In this document: in pieces, positions 14,740-22,731 of the stretch | Numbering within the stretch: position 1 is the first letter of the stretch | How the letters are laid out: each line of letters begins with the position of its first letter | Source: a virus | Direction: 5' to 3' (one strand) | IMG/VR virus record: IMGVR_UViG_3300037492_000422 | Span: 1 to 24,860 of that record | Length of the DNA stretch: 24,860 nt | Program-made: the position numbers and the translations under genes | The notes under the pieces: generated by a model | The model's input: only the letters and a program-made list of their open reading frames with translations | What the model was told of the DNA's origin: nothing | Databases searched by the model: none

Positions 14740-15729
14740 ATGAGCAGTGAAGTTAAGCCCGGATTCAAATTCGAAGCATGGGGAAAGAGTTGGTGGAAAG
14801 TATCAAGAGTTGGACCCGAATCTTCTGAAATAGTTTGCGTAAAATCAGGCCCTAAAGTTCCCGGATATAATGGCCCGCCTTTGTTTATTCCCGGTGATGT
14901 GCAGAAAATGAGCAATAGACACATAGCAATCAGTACCCCAATAAGAGAGAGTAGAAATACGACAAGAAACTTAGATGAATCCCATTCAGTGCGCTTCCCA
15001 ACTTTAAGAAAGATGGTTGAAACGACTTACGTTGACCCTAGACAAGAAGGAAAACGAATTCATTTCCAAAAAGAGGGTACTTTTGCTGGCAATGATGGTA
15101 GAATAATGAGAGGGACCTACGTATGCTACCATGAAGCCGCAATGCCCTCGAAGTGCGTTACAGTTTTCGTCGATGAAGAGATTAGAGAGGGTATGGCTGA
15201 AGATTACAATCCAGTAAATCTTATCTCTATCACTGGAGATAGAAAAGCCGCTATGTCTAGAGTCTCTTACAGAAATAGAGTAGCTGAGAGAATGCAGACA
15301 GAACAGAAGGAACTAGAAGAGGGAAGACGCCCAGATCTAGCTCGTTATCAAGATGTTCAGGATTTAGGAGAAGCTGTTGAAGAAGCCTTTGGCGATTCTG
15401 CTCTAAAATCAGCTTCCAATCGCGATGAAGAAGTTTGGAGAAAGCCTAAAGGTAGTTTTGAGAGAGAATTGAGACGGTTTAAGAAACCACCTAAGAATCT
15501 TTATCCTACTGTGAAGACAGAAACTTCTACAACTCCTCCAGGAAAATGGACAAAGATGGATTCTGATTCGGATTCGTGGGATCATAGTGATTATGGTACA
15601 GTAGAAAAGTCTTATAGAGGATACGGCTACGTCCATTATCCTCGCGGTGAAGACCGGACTTCTCACGATAAGCCTTTTGCTACAAGACAACAAGCCATGA
15701 AACACGCAGAAGGAAAACTTCGCAAGTAG
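14740..15729 (+). CDS. Unknown 329-residue protein sharing a repeat module
   Basis: An ATG behind a purine-rich gaaagaagataag site opens this gene 28 bases after the preceding one. Residues 1-60 form a beta-rich unit with several Trp and Gly ('KFEAWGKSWWKVSRVGPESS'), perhaps an SH3- or KOW-like fold. Residues 100-165 form another beta-rich block. A charged helical linker spans about 175-250. The last 60 residues (268-326) are a third copy of the module found twice in the protein at 13543-14040, ending 'KPFATRQQAMKHAEGKL'. There are no catalytic motifs. The shared module and close spacing suggest the two proteins work together or arose by duplication. Confidence 0.62.
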   Translation: MSSEVKPGFKFEAWGKSWWKVSRVGPESSEIVCVKSGPKVPGYNGPPLFIPGDVQKMSNRHIAISTPIRESRNTTRNLDESHSVRFPTLRKMVETTYVDPRQEGKRIHFQKEGTFAGNDGRIMRGTYVCYHEAAMPSKCVTVFVDEEIREGMAEDYNPVNLISITGDRKAAMSRVSYRNRVAERMQTEQKELEEGRRPDLARYQDVQDLGEAVEEAFGDSALKSASNRDEEVWRKPKGSFERELRRFKKPPKNLYPTVKTETSTTPPGKWTKMDSDSDSWDHSDYGTVEKSYRGYGYVHYPRGEDRTSHDKPFATRQQAMKHAEGKLRK

Positions 15730-15858
15730 TCTGCGTACTGCTTTCGTGCAGATAGTTTTTGTCTAAGGTCGGTATGTATCCATGGGTCTTGTATAGCAAT
15801 CGAGCTGCTCGCAAGCTGCTTTGTGCAGTAGGTCTTAATCTTAAGGTTACGGAGTGTA
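15730..15858 (+). repeat. 129-base intergenic region with an imperfect direct repeat
   Basis: Two related units lie 78 bases apart. The first is CTGCTTTCGTGCAG (15738-15751) followed by TCTAAGGT (15762-15769). The second is CTGCTTTGTGCAG (15816-15828) followed by CTTAAGGT (15840-15847). Each can form a short CTGC/GCAG hairpin. The first is followed by TTTTT (15756-15760) and might act as a weak terminator for the preceding gene. No tRNA cloverleaf or good promoter was found. The region ends in GGAG (15851-15854), the ribosome binding site of the next gene. Confidence 0.4.
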
Positions 15859-16890
15859 ATGCAACAATATTCGAAAAATTTGATTCTTGGTGGCGGAATT
15901 GCTGGACTAGTAGCTGCAGAAGTTCTATCTTGTCACAATTTTCACATAGTTCAAGAAGAGGGTGCTGCTCAAGATAATAGCACTATAAAGACTATCGGGG
16001 GGCAAATGGCTAATGAGTGGCCACTTGGTCCCCGAGTTTTGCATTTCTCTGAGCGAATGGAGGATTTCTTAAAACTGATTGGCTTCAAAGAAGAAGAAAT
16101 CTTCATGAAGATCTTCAAAGTTGGCTATAAAGTAGAAGATGAAGTGCTACCAGTAGCTCCGGAAGGTTTCAGAGAAGCGTATATTAAGAAAACAAGACCG
16201 CACGCAATAGCTGATAGTAAAAGCTACATGTCAGAAGGTTTGAATGAATTTGTAGGATTTGTAGATCCTAATATCCAAGATATAACTAGAAGATTGCACG
16301 AAAGAGCTAGTAATAGAGAAGTATTCATAAGATCTCGAGTGTTCTCAGTTGACCCTATTCAAAAATGGATATCAATAAACAAGTGCTTGATAGAATATCT
16401 CAGATATGAGAAATTGATCTCAACAATTCCGCTAAATAAGCTTCTAGAAATGACAGCTAATTTCCATCTTGGCGATAGCCACAGATTTGCACATTACGAA
16501 GATAAGACAAGAAACTTTGAGATAACTGAGAAAATATTATTATATGCAAGATTCAAGTCTGCTGCTTTAGAATCAATGCGCAGTAAGTGCGATTACTTCT
16601 ATTCAGCTACCGACCCGTATACTAGAGTAACGTTTGATCCGAAATACGGTGAAAACATCATCATAGAAACAGATTATATTAGCTATTTGCCAGACATCAT
16701 GAACGATAAGTTCTTAGGAATAGAGAAGCTTCTAGATCAAAAGCATATTCCAGTTCAGATTCAGAGAAATCTTAGTTTGAAGACGCTGAATGGAATTTGG
16801 TTAGTTGGCAGATTTGCTCAATGGGATCACGATATTCTTACTACTGATGTTCTTGATAGAGCTCTTGAATTAAGGAGAGGCTGGGAATGA
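15859..16890 (+). CDS. FAD-dependent oxidoreductase (amine-oxidase-like fold)
   Basis: The 343-residue product begins with a strand and dinucleotide-binding loop 'LILGGGIAGLVAAEVL' (8-23), the GxGxxG signature of FAD/NAD(P)-binding Rossmann enzymes. The C-terminal segment 'NGIWLVGRFAQWDHDILTTD' resembles the second FAD-contact motif ('G.y.vGd/GR....') of amine-oxidase, protoporphyrinogen-oxidase and UDP-galactopyranose-mutase-like proteins. The middle region, which would set substrate specificity, is not recognised. Its stop overlaps the start of the dUTPase/HAD gene (ATGA), which suggests a role in nucleotide or modified-base metabolism. Some phages with hypermodified thymine are known to use FAD enzymes. 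The substrate remains unknown. GGAG at 15851-15854 supports the chosen ATG. Confidence 0.68.
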   Translation: MQQYSKNLILGGGIAGLVAAEVLSCHNFHIVQEEGAAQDNSTIKTIGGQMANEWPLGPRVLHFSERMEDFLKLIGFKEEEIFMKIFKVGYKVEDEVLPVAPEGFREAYIKKTRPHAIADSKSYMSEGLNEFVGFVDPNIQDITRRLHERASNREVFIRSRVFSVDPIQKWISINKCLIEYLRYEKLISTIPLNKLLEMTANFHLGDSHRFAHYEDKTRNFEITEKILLYARFKSAALESMRSKCDYFYSATDPYTRVTFDPKYGENIIIETDYISYLPDIMNDKFLGIEKLLDQKHIPVQIQRNLSLKTLNGIWLVGRFAQWDHDILTTDVLDRALELRRGWE

Positions 16891-17879
16891 GAGAAATAAT
16901 GAAAGATAGACTTGACATCATTTTTGAAATACAGAGAGAATTCAATAAAGAGTTCTTGGCAAAGATCAAGGGTCAGAATCTTGATGGTTTGACTGTGGAA
17001 CAGACGGAAGATCTGGTTAAAGACTATATTCTCCACTTAATCAAAGAAGCAACAGAGCTACTGGATAACTTTAAGTGGAAGATGCATCATTTTAATGAGA
17101 AGTCTCATTCTCATCTTAATTCTGACAATCAGCTAGAAGAAATAGTTGATATCACAAAGTATCTTGTAGGAATTTGTAATCTGCTAGGATTTGATTCAGA
17201 AGATTTAAGCAATAGATTCGTTAAGAAGTCTATTCTTGTACAGCATAGATTAAAGCAAGACCTATTGATGAAGCAGATAGCCGAACAACCAGATGTCAAG
17301 ATTGCAGCTATTGACATTGATGGAGTGCTTAACAACTATCCTTTTGAGCTGGTAGAGCTTGCAAAGAAAATGTTCAAAAAAGATGTTGATCTTGGGTTCG
17401 AAGTACATCGACCAAATCTATCAGATCTTCTTCCTTTTGAGAAATTGAAGGCTCTTAAGCACGAGTATAGATCTAATGGATCGAAGGCTAATCTTTCAGC
17501 TGCAGAATTCGCAAGTGAATTTTTGAGAAACTTAAAAGAACTAGGCTACACTATAATTCTAGTTTCTTCAAGGCCCGTTAAGAAATATGCCTCCATAGAA
17601 CACGATACTCTCAAGTGGTTGAGAGACCAAGATCTCGCGTACGATCTATTGTTCTGGTCAGATGAAAAAGAAGAGTTCTTACTCAACAGATTCTCAGAAG
17701 ACAAATTAGCACTTTTTATCGACGACGATCCCTTGAATTGCCTCAAAGTAAAAGGTTCTTCAGCTAATACAAAAGTTGTGCACAAGATAAACTCACTAAT
17801 CTGTCATCCAGTTTCTGCTCTAGCATTAACTCGGAGAAATGTAATATCTGTTGATTCTTTAAGCAAAATAGTGATTTAA
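16887..17879 (+). CDS. All-alpha dUTPase (MazG-like) fused to HAD 5'-nucleotidase
   Basis: The 330-residue protein has two domains. The first 130 or so residues are helical and carry the all-alpha NTP-pyrophosphatase metal pattern: 'KEATELLD' (Glu54, Glu57, Asp60) and 'EEIVDITKYLVG' (Glu85, Asp88), as in dimeric dUTPase/MazG proteins. Residues 137-330 form a HAD-type phosphatase with motif I 'AIDIDGVL' (Asp143, Asp145), motif II 'LVSSRP' (Ser227) and motif IV 'LFIDDDP' (Asp279-Asp281), of the kind seen in 5'(3')-deoxyribonucleotidases. Together they could turn dUTP (or another dNTP) into dNMP and then into deoxynucleoside. The ATG overlaps the FAD-gene TGA, with a GGAGAGG ribosome binding site (16874-16880). 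The domain calls are good; the dUTP substrate is inferred from the neighbouring UDG-polymerase and the family. Confidence 0.78.
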   Translation: MREIMKDRLDIIFEIQREFNKEFLAKIKGQNLDGLTVEQTEDLVKDYILHLIKEATELLDNFKWKMHHFNEKSHSHLNSDNQLEEIVDITKYLVGICNLLGFDSEDLSNRFVKKSILVQHRLKQDLLMKQIAEQPDVKIAAIDIDGVLNNYPFELVELAKKMFKKDVDLGFEVHRPNLSDLLPFEKLKALKHEYRSNGSKANLSAAEFASEFLRNLKELGYTIILVSSRPVKKYASIEHDTLKWLRDQDLAYDLLFWSDEKEEFLLNRFSEDKLALFIDDDPLNCLKVKGSSANTKVVHKINSLICHPVSALALTRRNVISVDSLSKIVI

Positions 17880-17881
17880 TT

Positions 17882-17912
17882 CATTTACTTCTTTAGCTAA
17901 AAGTGATATGAT
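17882..17912 (+). promoter_or_regulatory. Predicted sigma70-type promoter for the UDG-polymerase III gene
   Basis: The -35-like TTTACT (17884-17889) and the -10-like TATGAT (17907-17912) are separated by 17 bases. The first 14 bases match the promoter at 5284 at 13 of 14 positions. The -10 ends only six bases before the ATG at 17919, so transcription from it would give an almost leaderless mRNA. AAGG (17914-17916 and the base before) lies just two bases from the ATG, which is too close for a usual ribosome binding site. Confidence 0.5.
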
Positions 17913-17918
17913 AAGGTT

Positions 17919-20900
17919 ATGAAAGAACTAAACGAAGCTATTCTTGCGTGCAAAAAGTGTCCCAACGCCGAGTTGGAAATAAATGCGACTAGACTAAAGC
18001 CGCACGGATTTCCCTCTTCTCGTTTTATGTTAGTTGGCCTCAGCCCTTCATATCTTGCTCCTAGTAACAGAGAATGGCATTTCATAGAACCTGACGAGGG
18101 TAGACCTACTGGAACTAAGAACGAAACTCTGATCAAAGCTTTGCTTCTAAGAGCGGGAATTGATTATTGGACTTGCTATAAGACGAATGTTTTGAAATGT
18201 AAAGCTCCCGATAATAACGTCGAAGATGCTCGTCTAAGAGTTTGCGTTGACACTCATTTTGTAAGCGAGCTAAAGTCAGTAAAGCCTGATTTCGTTATTG
18301 TCATGGGAAATCAAACGTGGAAGTCTATAGTTTCGCTGATTGAAAAGTTTCCAAAAATCAAGTTTGTTGGAATCAACCACGTTTCTTATTGCGTAAGAGG
18401 TGGATGCTCAGAAGAAGAGTTCACTAGTCAACTCGACAAGTATAAGGGTGTCATTACTTCTATCAGAAACAAATCATTCGTAAATCTTCATCATCACAAT
18501 GAATTTTCTATTAGAGACGGAATTGGCAATACTGAAGATGTTGCTGACCGTCTTGTTGAGTTGCGCTCTCATGCTTTTTGTCTTACAAATCATGGAAACG
18601 TCAACAGTATCTACCGTCAGTTTAAAGCTTCAACAGAAAGAGGCTTGAAGCCTATTTTTGGTTGTGAGTTCTACTACAATGAACACGCTAGAGCTCTTGT
18701 TGAGCTTGATCAAGAAGTAAAGTTGACGCCTGAACAAAAAGCTCTTAAGAAGGCTCTAGACAAACAGCGTCATCACGTTACTATTATTGCTAAGAATGAC
18801 GCGGGTTATCACAACTTGATGCGATTGAACAATCAGGCGTGGATTGAAAGATTCTATAGATTTCCTCTCATCGATGATATTGCTTTATTTGGTCATGCTG
18901 AAGGATTAGTTGTAGGATCTGGATGCATTGGTGGATTCATTCCATCTCACCTGCTGTCTGGAGATTTTGAGGGTGCCAGAGCTAAAGCTCTAATGTACAA
19001 GGAAGTTTTTGGCTCTGATTTCTACATAGAGCTCATGTCCACTCTTTATGAGCCTCAAAAGAAGGCTAATGATGAACTAGTAAAGCTTGCTAGAGATATT
19101 GGTGTTAAGGTAATTGTTACAAACGATTGCCACTACATCAATAAGGGTGATCACGTTATTCAAAAGACAGCAATGCTTTCAAGAGACAATAAGACTTTTG
19201 AAGATGCTAATGATCCCACGGCTAAGGTCTGGACTTTCGAATCAACTGATCTCTTCATAAAGACACCAGAAGATCTCAAGAGCGACCTGGAAAAGAATTT
19301 GAGAAGTGAAAATTATACTGATGATGTTCTTGAAGAGGCTGTTAGTAATGTTCATGATCTAGTTTCTAGGATAGAACTTCCTAATATCGACAGGAAGATT
19401 AAGCTTCCTAAGATTGCCAAAAATCCAGAACAGAAATTCAAACAACTAGTAAAAGAAGGAATCATTAGAAGAGGCTTAACGCTCGACGAAGTAGCAAAGA
19501 AGCGTTTGAAGCTTGAAGTTCAGACTATCATCAGTCTGGGCTTTGTCGACTACTTTCTTATTCTTGCCGAACTCATTACTTGGACTAAAGAGACTTATGG
19601 AAAATTTTCTACAGGTGTCGGCCGCGGTTCTGCTGCTGGTTCTTACGTAAATTACATATTGGGCATCACTGGAGTTAATCCTCTTGTGGTTGGCGAAGGC
19701 AATCTTATGTTTGAGAGATTTATGTCTCCCGGTAGACGAGATTTACCAGACATCGATACAGATTTTGACTCAAGGATTAAGCGTTCAGTTGTACAACACG
19801 CTATCGAATTATTTGGTAGAGATAATGTTGTTGCTATCGGCAATTACGGAACTAACAAGCTAAAGTCTACGATTCAGGATGTCCTTAGAGTTCATGATGC
19901 TCCATTCGGAGAAGTGACTTCAATTACTAAGAAACTTCATGATGCTCTAGAAGACATGTCCTTGGAAGCTGTACTAGAAAAGACTCCAGCTCTTAAAGAG
20001 TTGCTTGATAAGTATCCCGGTTCAATAAAAGCAGTTACTGCTCTTAGAGGATCAATTAGATCTATTGGTCAGCATGCTGCTGGTATTTGCATTGCAGGTG
20101 TTCCTGTAACAGAAAACTTGCCGCTTATTAAAACATCAACTGGTGAGCTTGTTACAGCTAATACTGAAGGTGGAGACTATCACGAACTCACGGATATGGG
20201 ATTCGTCAAGTACGATATTCTTGGATTGACTTGTATCGATATCATCTCTGATGCTGTTGAACTTGTTATGAAGCATAGAGGCATAGATCTAGATTGGGAT
20301 AAATTCGAAACAACAATCGACACAAATGCTCCTGGTATGTACAACTTGCTCGATACTGGGGATACTTATGGAATCTTCCAGTTTGGATCTAAGCTAGCTA
20401 CCAACTATTGCAAGATGCTAAGTCCTAAGAACTTGGATGACTTAGCCGCCGCATCGGCCTTGCTAAGACCGGGTCCTCTTGACGTATCAGCTCACTTGAG
20501 CTTTGCTAAGAGGAAGCACGGTAAAGAAGAATTTACTGTCCCTGAATGCTTGCAGGACATTCTAGGAAGAACCGCCGGAATTCTTGTTTATCAGGAGCAA
20601 ATTCTTAGGATTTGTCAAGAGCTTGGAGGATTCACTCCAGAGGAAGCTTCCGATTTCAGGAAAGCTCTAGTAAAGTATGAACGCTCTGTCACTCACGAAA
20701 AGAAAAGGAAAGCTAGAGTTAAGACTTATGCTGAAAAGCTTATCAAGGGCTTGAAGAAGCATATGTCGAAAGAAGAAGCAGATCTTTGGTGGAAGAACAT
20801 TGAAGCCTTCGTAAGATATGGATTTTGTGCTGCTCATGCTTATAGCTACGCTATACAATCTCGCAGAGAAATGTATCTCAAGTATTACTATGGTCCAGAG

Positions 20901-21761
20901 TTCTGGACTTCGCTGCTCAATTCTAGCAACAGGGATGAGCTACTAGTCGTCGTAAACAATATGATGAGACATCCAGTTAGAAGGTTTGATAGTGAAGGAA
21001 AAGAGACTGATTATTACCTTAGAATCAGCTTGCCTTCTCTAAAGAAGCGGAACTCAACATTCACTCTTGAGTATGACGATAATAATGAAGCAACTGTTTT
21101 CTACGGGCTTGAGCACATCAAGGGTCTTACAGAAAACTTCTTTAATGCAATAGCAACTCTTACAGCTGAAGTGTTTGACAATGCTGAAAAGCTATTTACT
21201 GCTAAGTTTGAAAATCCAAAGAAGGATGGAAAGCTCAAGTTTGTCATAGACAAAAGATGCGCTCAAGCATTGCTCTATTCTGGAGCTCTTGACTATTTGG
21301 GCGATAGAAGCGAGCTTGTTAAGACTTGGAACGAAGTGAGAAAAGGTTCGCCTATTGGCACTATCAAGAACAAGCGTCACAAAATGAATCTTGAGGAGAC
21401 TTACAATTCTTATAGTCTAGCCAAAATTAGCGCTAATGCTAAGGATAGGAAGATATTACTAGAAGGCTTAGAAGAGACTTTGGGCTCTTCGTTTACAACT
21501 TCACGGTCGTACGATATCTTTAATGATGCTGATACGACATATGCTGTGGACATTGGTACTATTACTAAGATGAAGTCAAAGACGTCTAAGAATGGAAAGC
21601 CCTACAGATTGCTTGAGATCACTTGCGATGGAGAAGCTTTCTATCCACTGATATGCTGGAAGAACGCTGACATGGAATCCGGTGTGAACTATATCTACTT
21701 CATGTCGAAACAGCGAGGAACAACTTTCGTCAACCTCAATAACATAGTACCAATAGAATAG
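17919..21761 (+). CDS. dnaE: Uracil-DNA glycosylase-like domain fused to DNA polymerase III alpha
   Basis: This 1280-residue protein joins two enzymes. Residues 1-185 match family 4-type UDG. Four Cys can bind an Fe-S cluster (Cys11, Cys14, Cys94, Cys109). Further matches are 'LVGLSPSY' (38-45), 'KTNVLKCKAP' (88-97) and 'GINHVSY' with His154 as motif 2. The usual GE.PG motif 1 is altered. A PHP domain follows, with 'LHHHNEFSIRDG' (190-201), 'TNHGN' (223-227; canonical TDHGN), 'FGCEF' (247-251) and 'TNDCHY' (401-406). The family C palm has 'GVGRGSAAGSYVNYILG' (566-582), 'LPDIDTDFD' with Asp611 and Asp613, and Asp766 in 'KYDILGL'. 'FRKALVKYE' and 'YGFCAAHAYSYA' lie in the fingers. An OB-like fold closes the protein. 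It is probably the replicative polymerase. No in-frame start exists upstream of 17919, because TGA is at 17904. Confidence 0.9.
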   Translation: MKELNEAILACKKCPNAELEINATRLKPHGFPSSRFMLVGLSPSYLAPSNREWHFIEPDEGRPTGTKNETLIKALLLRAGIDYWTCYKTNVLKCKAPDNNVEDARLRVCVDTHFVSELKSVKPDFVIVMGNQTWKSIVSLIEKFPKIKFVGINHVSYCVRGGCSEEEFTSQLDKYKGVITSIRNKSFVNLHHHNEFSIRDGIGNTEDVADRLVELRSHAFCLTNHGNVNSIYRQFKASTERGLKPIFGCEFYYNEHARALVELDQEVKLTPEQKALKKALDKQRHHVTIIAKNDAGYHNLMRLNNQAWIERFYRFPLIDDIALFGHAEGLVVGSGCIGGFIPSHLLSGDFEGARAKALMYKEVFGSDFYIELMSTLYEPQKKANDELVKLARDIGVKVIVTNDCHYINKGDHVIQKTAMLSRDNKTFEDANDPTAKVWTFESTDLFIKTPEDLKSDLEKNLRSENYTDDVLEEAVSNVHDLVSRIELPNIDRKIKLPKIAKNPEQKFKQLVKEGIIRRGLTLDEVAKKRLKLEVQTIISLGFVDYFLILAELITWTKETYGKFSTGVGRGSAAGSYVNYILGITGVNPLVVGEGNLMFERFMSPGRRDLPDIDTDFDSRIKRSVVQHAIELFGRDNVVAIGNYGTNKLKSTIQDVLRVHDAPFGEVTSITKKLHDALEDMSLEAVLEKTPALKELLDKYPGSIKAVTALRGSIRSIGQHAAGICIAGVPVTENLPLIKTSTGELVTANTEGGDYHELTDMGFVKYDILGLTCIDIISDAVELVMKHRGIDLDWDKFETTIDTNAPGMYNLLDTGDTYGIFQFGSKLATNYCKMLSPKNLDDLAAASALLRPGPLDVSAHLSFAKRKHGKEEFTVPECLQDILGRTAGILVYQEQILRICQELGGFTPEEASDFRKALVKYERSVTHEKKRKARVKTYAEKLIKGLKKHMSKEEADLWWKNIEAFVRYGFCAAHAYSYAIQSRREMYLKYYYGPEFWTSLLNSSNRDELLVVVNNMMRHPVRRFDSEGKETDYYLRISLPSLKKRNSTFTLEYDDNNEATVFYGLEHIKGLTENFFNAIATLTAEVFDNAEKLFTAKFENPKKDGKLKFVIDKRCAQALLYSGALDYLGDRSELVKTWNEVRKGSPIGTIKNKRHKMNLEETYNSYSLAKISANAKDRKILLEGLEETLGSSFTTSRSYDIFNDADTTYAVDIGTITKMKSKTSKNGKPYRLLEITCDGEAFYPLICWKNADMESGVNYIYFMSKQRGTTFVNLNNIVPIE

Positions 21762-21774
21762 AGGAAGTAAAGTA

Positions 21775-22731
21775 ATGGTAAAAGGTCACAGAATCTACAT
21801 CGAAGGTCCAGATCTAGCAGGCAAGACTACTCTTGCTAGAAATACTTCTTACAAATTTTGTAATGAAGTTCAAGATCGCAGTTTTATTTCGGCTTTTGTC
21901 TACGATCAAGCTCTTAGACGCGGAAAGTTGATCTCAGAAACTGAATTTGAAGATTGGTGTAATAAGTTTCTAAACAATAATGAAACTCATGTCGCTATCC
22001 TAATTCCCGATGAAAAGACTTTAGAAAAGCGTTATAGTGAACGTGGAGATTCTCTTTCATTAGAAGAAATAATGAAAGTTAGAGCTATGTATGTAGCTGT
22101 TTACGAAAAATTTATGAAGGAAAGAGGAAATGTATCCCGCGTGAGTTATGGCGATTACGATTTCAGGGAATATTCTGATTGTGATGAATTAATTGATTGC
22201 TTAGTCGGAACAGAAACATTTTCGTACAAAATAAAAAATGATATAGAAGAATTGAGACTTCTTGTTATAGAAAAGCCAGTTCTAGGCTATGACTTCAGAT
22301 ACAGATTTGAAGACTGTGCTCAATTGGGTGAAGTTGCTAGAAGTTTCTTTAGCGAAAATCGCTCTGATATAGAAATAGATCATAACGACTACTATGCTAT
22401 TCATGGTTTGATTTTAGACAAACTTCATTATTGCAAATCAATTCTTGGAGATAGAAGACTAATAGCCCATACTGATATGTGCATTTCTCTATTTCATTTC
22501 CAGCTTGAAGATAACAAAGTAGTTGTAAATTGGGTCATAAGAAGTTCTGACGTAAAGAACAAGCTAGTTTCTGATATGTGCTATATGCTAGAAGAGACTT
22601 TCTTAGTTTTCGGGAACATCATTGGTAGAATTATAATTGGAGAAGTTCCTTTGGGAGTTGGAAGTTTTCCAATAGAATTCAATGTCAGAATTCTGAACGC
22701 TCATAACGTAGAGGTAAAGAATGCAAAATAA
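21775..22731 (+). CDS. Nucleotide-kinase-like domain fused to thymidylate-synthase-like domain
   Basis: Residues 1-145 form a P-loop kinase like thymidylate kinase: Walker A 'EGPDLAGKTT' (10-19) and a lid-like 'EKRYSERGD' (84-92). Residues 150-318 look like a TS/dCMP-hydroxymethylase core. Cys236 in 'HTDMCISLFHF', Arg256-Ser257-x-Asp259 in 'IRSSDV' and Asp267 have the spacing of E. coli TS Cys146, Arg166 and Asn177 (20 and 31 residues). Asp in place of Asn177 is known from T4 dCMP hydroxymethylase (Cys148/Asp179). The N-terminal TS features (Glu58, Trp80) and the His207/Tyr209 pair are not evident, so the domain is divergent. It may make or phosphorylate a modified dCMP. GAGGAAG precedes the ATG, and the gene overlaps the ThyX-like gene by 11 bases. 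Confidence 0.68.
   Translation: MVKGHRIYIEGPDLAGKTTLARNTSYKFCNEVQDRSFISAFVYDQALRRGKLISETEFEDWCNKFLNNNETHVAILIPDEKTLEKRYSERGDSLSLEEIMKVRAMYVAVYEKFMKERGNVSRVSYGDYDFREYSDCDELIDCLVGTETFSYKIKNDIEELRLLVIEKPVLGYDFRYRFEDCAQLGEVARSFFSENRSDIEIDHNDYYAIHGLILDKLHYCKSILGDRRLIAHTDMCISLFHFQLEDNKVVVNWVIRSSDVKNKLVSDMCYMLEETFLVFGNIIGRIIIGEVPLGVGSFPIEFNVRILNAHNVEVKNAK

Noticed and set aside
15730-15858. Possible tRNA or riboswitch in the largest gap
   Set aside because: No T-loop consensus, acceptor stem or known aptamer core could be drawn; only short hairpins are visible.
15759-15977. TTG-started 72-codon frame across the intergenic repeat into the FAD gene
   Set aside because: More than half lies out of frame inside the FAD-binding domain and no ribosome binding site precedes it.
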